The translations under genes were made by a program, and so were the position numbers. A stretch of DNA of 64,000 nucleotides from MED-G105 sp050331095. Its GTDB lineage: Bacteria; Pseudomonadota; Alphaproteobacteria; Caulobacterales; Parvularculaceae. Below, one piece after another: positions 45,386-53,303 of this stretch; the stretch's first letter is position 1, and every line of letters starts with the position of its first letter. The notes beneath the pieces are model-generated. The model saw only the letters and a list, made by a program, of their open reading frames with translations, did not search any database and had not been told where the DNA came from. The stretch lies in NCBI GenBank assembly GCA_050331095.1, contig JBHJHE010000005.1:1-64000 (forward strand), in the 5' to 3' direction.

Positions 45386-45901
45386 TTAAAGCCATGGGCG
45401 GGACCAACGAGCGTCGTTGCCTGCAAAGTCGTCGGAATACGAACGGAGGTTGGTGTCGAAGATGATGAGGTCGGCGTCCGCGGCGAGCACCGCGTCGGCG
45501 ACATGGGCGACATCCTGGGGAACGGCGCCGTTCATGCCGAAATTGGCGACGTGGACGTCGTCGCGCTCGAGCCGCTCGCGGAGCTGCGCTTCGATCGTCC
45601 GGTCGAGCGTGTGTTCGCGCCAAGCGGCGTCACCGTGCTCGAGCATAGAGCGTCCGTATGGGACGGAATCGCCCAGAAGGGCTATCTTGACGCCGTCAAT
45701 ACGTTCGAACGCCCGCAGCTTGGCTCGAAGGATAGCCGGGGACTGGATGTCGACGACGTCGGTCTTGACGACCGTATCGAGGGGGCGGGCGATGCGAAGC
45801 GCCGTCTCTCCGATCGCTAGCCACGCAAGAACGAAGATAGATACAATCGATGTTTTAATAAACAATCTATTAATTACATGAGTCGTTGTTTGGCGGATCA
45901 A
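45386..45901 (-). CDS. N-terminal half of membrane-anchored SGNH hydrolase, ended by in-frame TAA
   Basis: 171 aa with a membrane helix (KTSIVSIFVLAWLAIGETAL) followed by the first half of an SGNH fold: block I ALLGDSVPYG with Ser79, and block II NFGMNGAVPQD. It stops at TAA (45386-45388 on the plus map). Past that codon the same frame continues with SFRPGGGLATLERNW and joins the 1258-aa ORF, which supplies the missing Asp-x-x-His. TTG45901 overlaps the stop of the 35-aa gene upstream (TTGA), suggesting coupling. By position after the MBOAT gene it is the DltD/AlgX-like partner. Alone it lacks half the catalytic residues. Confidence 0.65.
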   Translation of the reverse strand: MIRQTTTHVINRLFIKTSIVSIFVLAWLAIGETALRIARPLDTVVKTDVVDIQSPAILRAKLRAFERIDGVKIALLGDSVPYGRSMLEHGDAAWREHTLDRTIEAQLRERLERDDVHVANFGMNGAVPQDVAHVADAVLAADADLIIFDTNLRSYSDDFAGNDARWSRPWL

Positions 45902-46005
45902 AAGTTCTGATAGATAAACGCCGTGCGCTCCGCCGACATCAACAGCATGACAATAAGCACCTTGACGGCGAGCCATGCTCCGCTGCGAAACTCGTCCTTG
46001 TCCAT
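45898..46005 (-). CDS. 35-aa single-helix membrane protein, DltX-like acyl-relay candidate
   Basis: Product of 35 residues: a short charged N-terminus (MDKDEFRSG), one hydrophobic helix (AWLAVKVLIVMLLMSA) and a C-terminal ERTAFIYQNF. The last six residues fit F-I-Y-x-x-F, the C-terminal motif known from DltX, the small protein whose tyrosine is proposed to relay the acyl group from DltB to DltD. The ATG overlaps the stop of the MBOAT gene (TAATG) and its own stop overlaps the following SGNH start (TTGA), so it lies exactly between those two genes. Too short for standard gene calling. Function is inferred from motif and position. Confidence 0.7.
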   Translation of the reverse strand: MDKDEFRSGAWLAVKVLIVMLLMSAERTAFIYQNF

Positions 46006-47204
46006 TACAGCCCCACCGAATAGGCCAGCATGCTGAAAGTCTTGGTTGGACCAAAATACCAGAGGATCATGGTGCCGGCGACGAACGAAACGGTCGCTGC
46101 GCGCGCGAGATACGTGTTCGCGATTTTTATCGCCTGCGAGCCGGCCGGCTTTATGAACCGGCGCTGCAGCTGCGCGAACGTGACGGCGGCCCCGTGGGCG
46201 AGGCCGAACGCGAAGAAGCCCCATGTCGGCGCGTGCCACAGCGCGATCAGCATGACCGAAAAGAAATTCACGCCGATCGTCGCGATCCAAACGCTTTTCT
46301 TTGGCGTGACGCGCAATGTTTCGCGCATCACCGGCGTATAGACGTAATCCTGAATAAAATGCGTCATGCTCATATGCCAGCGACTCCAGAAGTCTTGAAT
46401 ATTGGTCGCGAGCCATGGCTTGTTGAAGTTTTCGGGCATGCGAAAGCCCATCAGGCCGGAGATGCCGATCATCATCGCGGTGTAGCCGGCGAAGTCGAAG
46501 AAAAATATAAAAAATTGTGCGATTACGGAGAAAAACACGAGGGCGGGCGCGGTCGTCTCATAGGTTTCGCCGACGGCGTAGGCGCAACACGGCGCAAGAT
46601 TGTCGGCAACGACGAACTTCATGATCATGCCGTTCGCGACGCGATGCATATGCGGGAGGACGGGCAGATCTTCCGGAATTGGGCTTTTCCAATCTTCGAG
46701 AAAATCGTCGAAGCGCGCGATCGGCCCCGCGAGCAGCGTCGGGAAGAAGATCATGTAAGCGACGAACGACAACGCGCTTCGATCCTCGATGACGTCAATG
46801 TCGGTAACGTATCCGATCCCGCGAAACGTAATGTACGATATTCCGATGATCTGTATAGGGAAGTGAAAAAACGGGTTTAGCGGCGCTAAGAGCTGCGGGC
46901 CCTTGATCAGAAAAAGAAACGCCCAGAACGCCGTCACGATCGCCGCGTAAGCCGGCCCGGAAAACTCGATGTCGCGCCGGAGCTTCCACTGACCGAGGCC
47001 ATAGACCGTCGCAAGATACCCGCCGAAAACGGCGAATGTCGCGAGGTCGGGAATGAAAAACGACAGGAAATAGGCGCTGGCGGCCAACACGACCGCATTG
47101 CGCCACGCCGGGGCGCGAAGCGCTTGCGCCGCGAGTACCGCAACGGCCGCCAGCAGTAAGAAGCCCCAGGAGTTGAGGTAAATCGTCTGGTTCGCGCTCA
47201 GCAT
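46005..47204 (-). CDS. MBOAT-family O-acyltransferase (DltB/AlgI-like)
   Basis: Polytopic membrane enzyme of 399 aa that in related systems moves an acyl group from a carrier across the membrane onto a polymer. Signatures are GISYITFRGIGYVTD, FFPTLLAGPIARFDDF, NFNKPWLATNIQDFWSRWH and ALWHAPTWGFFAFGLAHG, containing the catalytic histidine (about residue 325), followed by two more helices. ATG at 47202-47204 was chosen; a TTG at 47225 would add seven residues. The stop overlaps the 35-aa gene. The gene is divergent from the acyl carrier protein gene across 173 nt. Confidence 0.88.
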   Translation of the reverse strand: MLSANQTIYLNSWGFLLLAAVAVLAAQALRAPAWRNAVVLAASAYFLSFFIPDLATFAVFGGYLATVYGLGQWKLRRDIEFSGPAYAAIVTAFWAFLFLIKGPQLLAPLNPFFHFPIQIIGISYITFRGIGYVTDIDVIEDRSALSFVAYMIFFPTLLAGPIARFDDFLEDWKSPIPEDLPVLPHMHRVANGMIMKFVVADNLAPCCAYAVGETYETTAPALVFFSVIAQFFIFFFDFAGYTAMMIGISGLMGFRMPENFNKPWLATNIQDFWSRWHMSMTHFIQDYVYTPVMRETLRVTPKKSVWIATIGVNFFSVMLIALWHAPTWGFFAFGLAHGAAVTFAQLQRRFIKPAGSQAIKIANTYLARAATVSFVAGTMILWYFGPTKTFSMLAYSVGL

Positions 47205-47377
47205 GGAATCAAGCGAGGTCGACAAAACGCCGTCTTACCGATGGCGCGGGCGGCCGGCAACCAAACCGGTCTCGCGTAGCCATCGGCGCCGGCGAGCCGC
47301 GAACGGCGGGCCCGGAATTGACATGCGGCGCGGAGCGAGAGACATCCCGCGCCTTCAATCAGGGATTCCGCAGGATC

Positions 47378-47623
47378 ATGACGCAGGACGAAATTAGGTC
47401 GCAACTGAACGAAGTTTTCCGAACCGTGCTCGACGATCCAAAGGTCGAGATTTACGACGCGATGACCGCCGACGACCATGAAGCCTGGGACTCCCTAAGT
47501 CACATCAACCTGATCGTCGAGACAGAAAAGGGTTTCGGCGTGCGCATCAAGAACGCGGAGGTTGCGCGGCTGCGGAACGTCGGCGACCTCGTCGCGCTGA
47601 TCGAAAAAAAGAAAGCGAGATAG
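47378..47623 (+). CDS. Acyl carrier protein (DltC-like, phosphopantetheine-binding)
   Basis: 81-aa carrier protein with four-helix ACP pattern. The attachment site is EAWDSLSHINLI, with Ser39 in the D-S-L motif, and the last helices are RIKNAEVARLRNVGDLVALIEK. ATG47378 lies 15 nt after a GGGATT and AGGA-like stretch; the longer frame from 47318 has no support. It is not the fatty-acid-synthesis AcpP (which normally sits in the fab cluster and has an acidic helix II); the context with an AMP ligase and MBOAT suggests a dedicated acyl or aminoacyl carrier. Confidence 0.88.
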   Translation: MTQDEIRSQLNEVFRTVLDDPKVEIYDAMTADDHEAWDSLSHINLIVETEKGFGVRIKNAEVARLRNVGDLVALIEKKKAR

Positions 47624-47637
47624 CGGGTTCTGGTTGA

Positions 47638-48780
47638 TCAGTATGGGGTCAGCTCAAAGACCCACCACGGTGGAATTTCGCTATAGTGGGCGAAACCTTT
47701 CGGGTCGACGTCTTTCATTTCCGCGGATGGTCCCGGCTCGTAGATCCGGGTCACGGCGACCCTCGCTTTTTCGAAAAGGGCCGTTACCTCCTCCAACGTC
47801 GGGATCACCTTGAAATGGTGGTTCTTGTAGCTTTCGAGCACGCCGAAAGGCCGGTCATCCGACCCGAAATAGGGCGTCAGCCAGAGCGGGTGCGGGTCCA
47901 TCACCATTAGCCGGCCGTCATCCTTCACCAGCCGCCGCATATTCCGGATCACCGTTTCCCGGTTTTCGTAAAGGACCGGCTGGTAGCTCGGATGAAAGAG
48001 GAACAGGAAAGTGTCGATCAGCATCACGCGATCATACTTCCGGTCGAGCAGTTCGGGCCGCTCGCCGCTGAAATCGATAATGTCGCACACTGCGTAGTCG
48101 GCGCTGCGTTCGCCCACATCCGCCCACGTCGCCCGCGCCTTTTCAATGTAGTCGGCGTTGTAGTCGAGACCCACGGCATGCGCCGCCGTCTGGGCCATAC
48201 GATTGGTGAAGTACCCGGTCCCGCAGCCGATCTCGACCACGTCTTTGCCGGCGCAGCCCTCGGCGAGATAGCCGTCTAGGAAATGCTGCTCGACGAAGCG
48301 ATAGGCGGTCGGCCGAATGGATTTGAGATCGGCTTCGAACTTCTGTTTGGTCCACCATTCCGTGGGTTGCTCACGGTTAAGGAGCGCTTCGGTGCCGATC
48401 TGTTCGTAGAACGAGCCTTTGAAGCGATCGGCGAAACCCTTTTTGGCGTGGTCGTAAACGATTGGCCTCGATTCGCCTGCGAAGCCGCACTCGACCAGAA
48501 GCTCGACGAATTCGTCGCGGTCAAGACGATCTTCGTCGGATAAGGGCTCCGGATCTGCTTCCGCCATGTCCGCGTTCGCATATGCGTGGTCGTAAATCGA
48601 GAAATCGGTGATGTCGCGCGCGACGAAGGGGCCCGCGCCCAGGGCGTCGAGAGCGACGCCCCTAGCGCCGGCCGTGGCGAGCGCGTCGATTACGGAGAGC
48701 GTCGCAAGATCGACCAGCGCATTCCGTCGGTAATGCGGCTGGTAAAGCCGCACCGCGCCGCCGCCGACGACAAGCGCCAT
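47638..48780 (-). CDS. SAM-dependent class I methyltransferase
   Basis: 380-aa protein. The SAM site is GKDVVEIGCGTGYFTNRMA around residue 205, followed by GLDYNADYIEKAR and a YDRVMLIDTFLFLFHP motif IV. An N-terminal region of about 130 residues before the methyltransferase fold has no recognised motif. The C-terminal part contains LMVMDPHPLWLTPYFG, similar to O-methyltransferases acting on small or carbohydrate substrates. ATG at 48778-48780; an earlier start is possible. It converges on the acyl carrier gene with a 14-nt gap. Substrate unknown. Confidence 0.75.
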   Translation of the reverse strand: MALVVGGGAVRLYQPHYRRNALVDLATLSVIDALATAGARGVALDALGAGPFVARDITDFSIYDHAYANADMAEADPEPLSDEDRLDRDEFVELLVECGFAGESRPIVYDHAKKGFADRFKGSFYEQIGTEALLNREQPTEWWTKQKFEADLKSIRPTAYRFVEQHFLDGYLAEGCAGKDVVEIGCGTGYFTNRMAQTAAHAVGLDYNADYIEKARATWADVGERSADYAVCDIIDFSGERPELLDRKYDRVMLIDTFLFLFHPSYQPVLYENRETVIRNMRRLVKDDGRLMVMDPHPLWLTPYFGSDDRPFGVLESYKNHHFKVIPTLEEVTALFEKARVAVTRIYEPGPSAEMKDVDPKGFAHYSEIPPWWVFELTPY

Positions 48781-49038
48781 CACGCTTTCATTCCAGAAAA
48801 CTTTCTCCAATCCGGGGCCTCCCGTCAGGCGGCTCTTTTCGAGTCGCGGTTGGACCAAATAAGGTTTCGCCCTTCGAGCGTGAATGTCCAGCCGTTTCCC
48901 GGCGACCAATCGGGCGCCCAATCCGGCGGACCGTGGGAAAGCGCATACGGATCGACTATTGGGCCGAGAACCCATAAAGCGCCCTCAGATTAAAGACGCG
49001 GCGCGTTCGACGAGGACGAGATAGGCGTCGTCGCCCTC

Positions 49039-49180
49039 CTAACGCGCTCGCGAGGCGTCACCGTCGCCGGCGGCCGTCACAGCGTCGAAGATGCGGCCGT
49101 GAACGCCAAGCTTCCGCCACCGGATGAAGTGGGTGCGGCGCGCCGCCGACGGACCATAGAGCTCGGAAACGCCTGACCGG
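49039..49180 (-). pseudogene. IS5-type transposase remnant
   Basis: The interval from 48781 to 49462 (about 680 nt) has no intact gene. On the minus strand near 49039-49180 the translation reads SELYGPSAARRTHFIRWRKLGVHGRIFDAVTAA, which resembles the N-terminal part of IS5-family transposases (pattern L-P-x-x-Y-G-P, then Y-x-x-F-x-R-W-x-x-x-G-V-W-x-R-I-x-D-A). Flanking sequence in other phases looks degenerate, and no terminal inverted repeats were found by eye. A relic of insertion in the cluster is the simplest reading. Confidence 0.4.
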
Positions 49181-49462
49181 GGGCGCGCCGCTCCGAAGGC
49201 GCCGGTAAGCGCCGTCCGGCCCGTTTCGGTGATCCGCTCGCGGCGGCCCCTCGCTCGCCGGCGGGGCGCCAACCCGACGAAAACAGAGGCGGACCAACGT
49301 TCGTGAGTCCGAGACCCAACCTGATCGCGGCGGCGTTGGGACCGTCCCGCGACGCCTCGACTTTGCCCGGCGGCTTTCGTAATGAACTCGTCAGGGCCGA
49401 TGGCGCTGGACGTACCGGCGAACGACATTCCCCGCGCGGCGGATGACGGAGGAACAGGAGCG

Positions 49463-51028
49463 ATGTCGGACGTTGTTCGCAGCTTCGCAACTGACCTTCT
49501 CGCCGCGTCCAAATTCCATGCCCGCGAAACGGCGTTGATCGACGCGTCGACGGGCGAAGCCCTAGATTTCGAAACGGCGATTTCTCAGGTGGGCGGCATT
49601 GCGGCGCAGTTCGAGGAAAAAGGCGTCTCTCCGGCCGGCAACGTCGTCTCGCTACTGCCGAACGCCTGCCGGCATTTTCTCTACTTCAACGCCGTTGTCG
49701 CCTCCGGTCGCGGATTTCTCGCCCTATCGCCGGAAACGACGACGCGCGAGCTCGGCGCCGCGCTTTCCGCTGTCAAGCCTGTCGCCGCGCTGGCGCCGCC
49801 GTTCCTGCCGGGCGTGTTGCGCCGGGAGCTCGACGCAGCCGGCGTCCCCGTGAGTGAGGTCGACTTCTCGAAGCCGGACGCCATCCAGGCGCGGGCGGAT
49901 TTTTTGCGGCGTTCGAAGGGGGGCGGCGCGCTCTTGGTGCGCACCTCGGGCACGACCGGCGAGCCGAAATACCTTCGGCACGGCATCGACGCCCTTTGGT
50001 CCGCGGGGCGCTCTTTCGCCGAGCACCATCGCGAGCTTGTGCGCGGCGGACGCTTCATCAACATCTATTCGTTCGACTACCTCGCGTCGGTGTTCAACTG
50101 CGGGCTTATTCCGTGGAGCGTTGGGGCCGGCATTGTCTTCGACGGCGATTTTCACCGACGCGGATCGACGACCCGGCTCTGGCACAGCGTGAGCGCCCAT
50201 GACGTCACGGTCCTTTGGCTGACGCCGCGGATGCTGAAGGATCTGACCCGCGACCTCGATACGCCGCTCGCGCCTTTCGCGCAGGACGCAGCGAAAAACC
50301 TGTCGACGGTATTCGTCGGCATGGCGTCGATCACGAACGAAAACAAGGCGCGGTTCGAACGCGGATTCGGCGTTCCGGTGATGGAGAACTACGCGCTGAC
50401 CGAAACGACTTTCCTGACCAGCGAAACGGCGGCGAGCCGCAACCGCGGCGTCGCAGCGAGCTCGGGCGCCCTCCTGCCGTGGGTTGAGGCGAGACTCATC
50501 GATATCGACGACGAAGACCGCGCCCTCGGCGACGATGTCGGCGAAATAGCAGTCAAAACGCCTTATCTCGCCTCGGCGGTCATCGGTCCGGACGGCGGCG
50601 AAGAGTCGCTTCCTACCGATGCGGACGGTTTTTATCGCACTGCCGACGCGGGCGTTCTCGCGGCGACCGGCGATCTGCGGCTCGCAGGCCGCCTCCGGGA
50701 CATCATCAAACGTGAAGATGGGCTCGTGCAGCTACGCGAGGTTGAAATCGCCGCGGAGGAGGATCCGGCGGTCGAGACGGCGGCGGCTGTCGCCGTGCCT
50801 CACGAGTTCCGCGGCGAGAGCTTCGTTCTTTTCGTTTCCGGATCGGACCTTGATGGCGCGCCGCGCGACGCTCTGGAACGGCGCCTCCACGACAAACTGC
50901 CGCGGCGCATCTGGCCGGAAACGGTGCGGGCGGTTCGCCGCATGCCGCTGACGCGGTCGGGCAAGGTGGCGAAGCCGGCGCTCTTGGCGCTCCTGGCGGA
51001 CCCGGCGACCAATGGCTCGACGGAGTAG
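49463..51028 (+). CDS. AMP-forming ligase / acyl-activating enzyme (ANL superfamily)
   Basis: 521-aa adenylating enzyme. The P-loop-like A3 motif is LVRTSGTTGEPKYL, A5 is ENYALTETTFLTSE, A7/A8 is YRTADAGVLAATGDLRLAGRLRDII, and the C-terminal catalytic lysine is present in TRSGKVAKPAL. ATG49463 has GGAGG about 10 nt upstream; a start at 49382 would add 27 residues. It is the first gene of a + strand run with the aminotransferase (12-nt gap). By context it could charge the acyl carrier protein at 47378, like DltA with DltC. The substrate cannot be predicted here. Confidence 0.85.
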   Translation: MSDVVRSFATDLLAASKFHARETALIDASTGEALDFETAISQVGGIAAQFEEKGVSPAGNVVSLLPNACRHFLYFNAVVASGRGFLALSPETTTRELGAALSAVKPVAALAPPFLPGVLRRELDAAGVPVSEVDFSKPDAIQARADFLRRSKGGGALLVRTSGTTGEPKYLRHGIDALWSAGRSFAEHHRELVRGGRFINIYSFDYLASVFNCGLIPWSVGAGIVFDGDFHRRGSTTRLWHSVSAHDVTVLWLTPRMLKDLTRDLDTPLAPFAQDAAKNLSTVFVGMASITNENKARFERGFGVPVMENYALTETTFLTSETAASRNRGVAASSGALLPWVEARLIDIDDEDRALGDDVGEIAVKTPYLASAVIGPDGGEESLPTDADGFYRTADAGVLAATGDLRLAGRLRDIIKREDGLVQLREVEIAAEEDPAVETAAAVAVPHEFRGESFVLFVSGSDLDGAPRDALERRLHDKLPRRIWPETVRAVRRMPLTRSGKVAKPALLALLADPATNGSTE

Positions 51029-51040
51029 GGAGGGCGCGTG

Positions 51041-52303
51041 ATGTCTGAGCACGGACAAAACGAAGGCGGGGAGCACCCGCATCCGATCGCGGCACGGATG
51101 AAAGCCATTCCCGAGGCGCTGTCGATCTACATAAACCAGATTGTCTATGATCAGCGGCGGATGAAGCGCGACGTCGTCGCGTTGTCCCTCGGCGAGGCGT
51201 TCTTCGATATCCCTATGATGGATTTCGGCAAGATCGATCCTGACAAGGGCTATCACTATTCCGACAGCCGCGGCATTCCGGAGCTGCGCGCCAAAGTCGC
51301 TCAGTACTACGACAAGTACTATGGCGCGAAGATCGACGCCGAGGACGAGATCCTTATCTCCGCGGGCTCCAAGCCAATCATTTTCATGTGCATGGCGGCG
51401 CTTGTCGATCCCGGCCAGGAGGTGCTGATCCACGAACCGGCGTGGGTCAGCTATCAGGAGCACATCAGGCTGGTCGGCGCGTCCCCGAAATTCATACCCT
51501 ATGACGCGCCGATTGAGACGTTCTCGGACTATATTAACGAGAACACGCGACTCGTCATTGTCAATAATCCGAACAATCCCGCCGGTCGGCTTTACGCCCA
51601 GGACGAGCTTCAATCGATCTACGACCAGGCAAGCGTCGTCGGCGCTTACGTTATGGTGGACGAAGCCTATTCGGATTTCGTGATCGACGACCGGTTCGTG
51701 TCGATGGCCCGCGTCGTCCCGAATAAGAAAGGTACACTGACGGTTAACTCGCTGTCGAAGAACATGGGCATGTCTGGATGGCGCATCGGATATCTGATCG
51801 CCCATCCGGACGTGATCGACCAGGTGCTGAAGGTGAACCAGCACCTCATTACATGCGCGCCGTCGATCCTCCAGCACTACATGGCGCGCTACTTCGACGA
51901 CATCATCGATATCACCCTGCCGCAGGTTCGGGACGTGGTGGAGAAACGCCAGCGGATCGCCGGCGTGATGGACGATCTCGGTCTTGAGCGCCTTGACGGC
52001 GGCTGTACGTTCTACTTTTTTGTTTCTATAGGGAATTTTCCGGCGTCGAGCCTCGACTTCGCCCTGAAGCTTCTTGTGGACGACGGCATCGCCGTGGTGC
52101 CGGGGTCCGCTTACGGAGCCTCGACCGAGCGTTTCGTGCGTATCTCGATCGGCACGGAGTCCGAGGAGCGTATCTACAAATCGTTACAGCGCATCCGCGA
52201 CCTCATTGGCGTCAACGCGTTCGATGTCGCGTCGTTGCACGAACGTATGGCGGCGGCCGGCGTGAAGCATTTTGAACCCGGCGGCGACGCCGCGCAAAAC
52301 TGA
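51041..52303 (+). CDS. PLP-dependent aminotransferase, class I/II
   Basis: 420-aa fold type I aminotransferase. Characteristic segments are ISAGSKPIIFMCMAAL, the VIVNNPNNPAGRLY motif, VMVDEAYSDF and the PLP-lysine block NSLSKNMGMSGWRIGY, with the C-terminal arginine in ERFVRISIG. ATG51041 is preceded by GGGAGGG, 12 nt after the ligase. Similar enzymes convert keto acids to amino acids. In this operon it may make or remove the amino group of the moiety activated by the ligase; that is inference from position. Confidence 0.87.
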   Translation: MSEHGQNEGGEHPHPIAARMKAIPEALSIYINQIVYDQRRMKRDVVALSLGEAFFDIPMMDFGKIDPDKGYHYSDSRGIPELRAKVAQYYDKYYGAKIDAEDEILISAGSKPIIFMCMAALVDPGQEVLIHEPAWVSYQEHIRLVGASPKFIPYDAPIETFSDYINENTRLVIVNNPNNPAGRLYAQDELQSIYDQASVVGAYVMVDEAYSDFVIDDRFVSMARVVPNKKGTLTVNSLSKNMGMSGWRIGYLIAHPDVIDQVLKVNQHLITCAPSILQHYMARYFDDIIDITLPQVRDVVEKRQRIAGVMDDLGLERLDGGCTFYFFVSIGNFPASSLDFALKLLVDDGIAVVPGSAYGASTERFVRISIGTESEERIYKSLQRIRDLIGVNAFDVASLHERMAAAGVKHFEPGGDAAQN

Positions 52304-52319
52304 GGACGCGTCAGTTTCC

Positions 52320-52874
52320 ATGAGCACGATCACGAAGATGCAGACGACCGATAGCCAAAAAGGCGCAGCGACGCTCGTCCGCACCTGCGGGCGGCTGAAG
52401 GCTGGGGAGGCGGCCCTCGTGATCGCAAACCCCGAAACAAAGGACGTCGCCGACCTGGTAGCGGCCGAAGCGCGGGCGGTGACTGATCGCGTCGATCTGG
52501 CGGTCGAGCCGTCCGCCGCCATGCACGGCGCCGAACCCGGCGCGGAGACAGCGGCGAAAATGGCGCAGGCGGACGTTATATTCTGTCTGACGTCAAAGTC
52601 CCTTGCTCACTCAGCGGCGCGCAAGGCCGCGAGCGACGCCGGCGCGCGGTATCTCAGCCTCGCCGATTACTCGATGGCGCAGCTTGAAAGCCCGGCGCTC
52701 GATTTTGATTTCTCAACGCTTGCGGAAACCGTTGAGCGGCTCGGGCGAGCGTTCGATGAGGGCGAGGCCGTCCGCATCACGACGCCGCTTGGCTCGGAGG
52801 TCGCTTTCTCGATTAAGGGCCGGTCCGGCAATCGCGCGCCGGGATACGTTGAAAAGGGCGGCGAACTCTCCTAG
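52320..52874 (+). CDS. M29-like aminopeptidase, N-terminal part, ended by in-frame TAG
   Basis: 184 aa from ATG52320, 16 nt after the aminotransferase. The sequence LVRTCGRLKAGEAALVIANPETKDVADLVAAEA and the end SGNRAPGYVEKGGELS agree with the beginning and middle of M29 metallopeptidases (thermophilic aminopeptidase T/AmpS group). TAG at 52872-52874 interrupts the frame; the same frame continues PPDADVNVAPVETTATG and carries the rest of the domain. No metal ligands lie in this half. See the partner entry from 52890. Confidence 0.6.
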   Translation: MSTITKMQTTDSQKGAATLVRTCGRLKAGEAALVIANPETKDVADLVAAEARAVTDRVDLAVEPSAAMHGAEPGAETAAKMAQADVIFCLTSKSLAHSAARKAASDAGARYLSLADYSMAQLESPALDFDFSTLAETVERLGRAFDEGEAVRITTPLGSEVAFSIKGRSGNRAPGYVEKGGELS

Positions 52875-52889
52875 CCGCCCGACGCGGAT

Positions 52890-53294
52890 GTGAATGTGGC
52901 GCCGGTGGAGACGACGGCCACCGGCGTCGTCTTTATCGACGGTTCGATCCCCTGCGACGAGATCGGGCTTCTGGATGAGCCGGTGCGCCTGACGCTCCGG
53001 GACGGGGCGATTGTCGAGATGGATGGGAACGCCGGCGCGGTCGCGGCGCTTGAGAAACTGTTCGCGGACGCCGGTCCGAAATCCCGCGTGCTCGGCGAGT
53101 TCGGAATCGGCCTTAACCCGAAGGCGGAGCTGTGCGGCAGAATGTTGGAGGATGAGGGGCGCGCTGGCACGATCCATTTCGGTTTCGGCTCCAACGCCAC
53201 CATCGGCGGCGAGAACGTCGTGAGCTTCCACCTCGACTTTATCTTCCGTAACCCGACCATCACGATTGACGGTGAAGAACTCAAAGTCTGGTAG
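52890..53294 (+). CDS. M29-like aminopeptidase, C-terminal part
   Basis: Continuation of the preceding ORF in the same frame, from GTG52890 if translated separately. The 134 aa hold the conserved M29 C-terminal region: VFIDGSIPCDEIG, LGEFGIGLNPKAELCGRMLEDEG with candidate metal-binding Glu residues, and IHFGFGSNATIGGENVVSFHLDF. The homology is to one domain split by TAG52872, so the pair is either a nonsense-disrupted gene or a read-through product. Its role beside an acyl-activating operon is unclear. Confidence 0.6.
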   Translation: MNVAPVETTATGVVFIDGSIPCDEIGLLDEPVRLTLRDGAIVEMDGNAGAVAALEKLFADAGPKSRVLGEFGIGLNPKAELCGRMLEDEGRAGTIHFGFGSNATIGGENVVSFHLDFIFRNPTITIDGEELKVW

Positions 53295-53303
53295 GGCGCG
53301 CGG

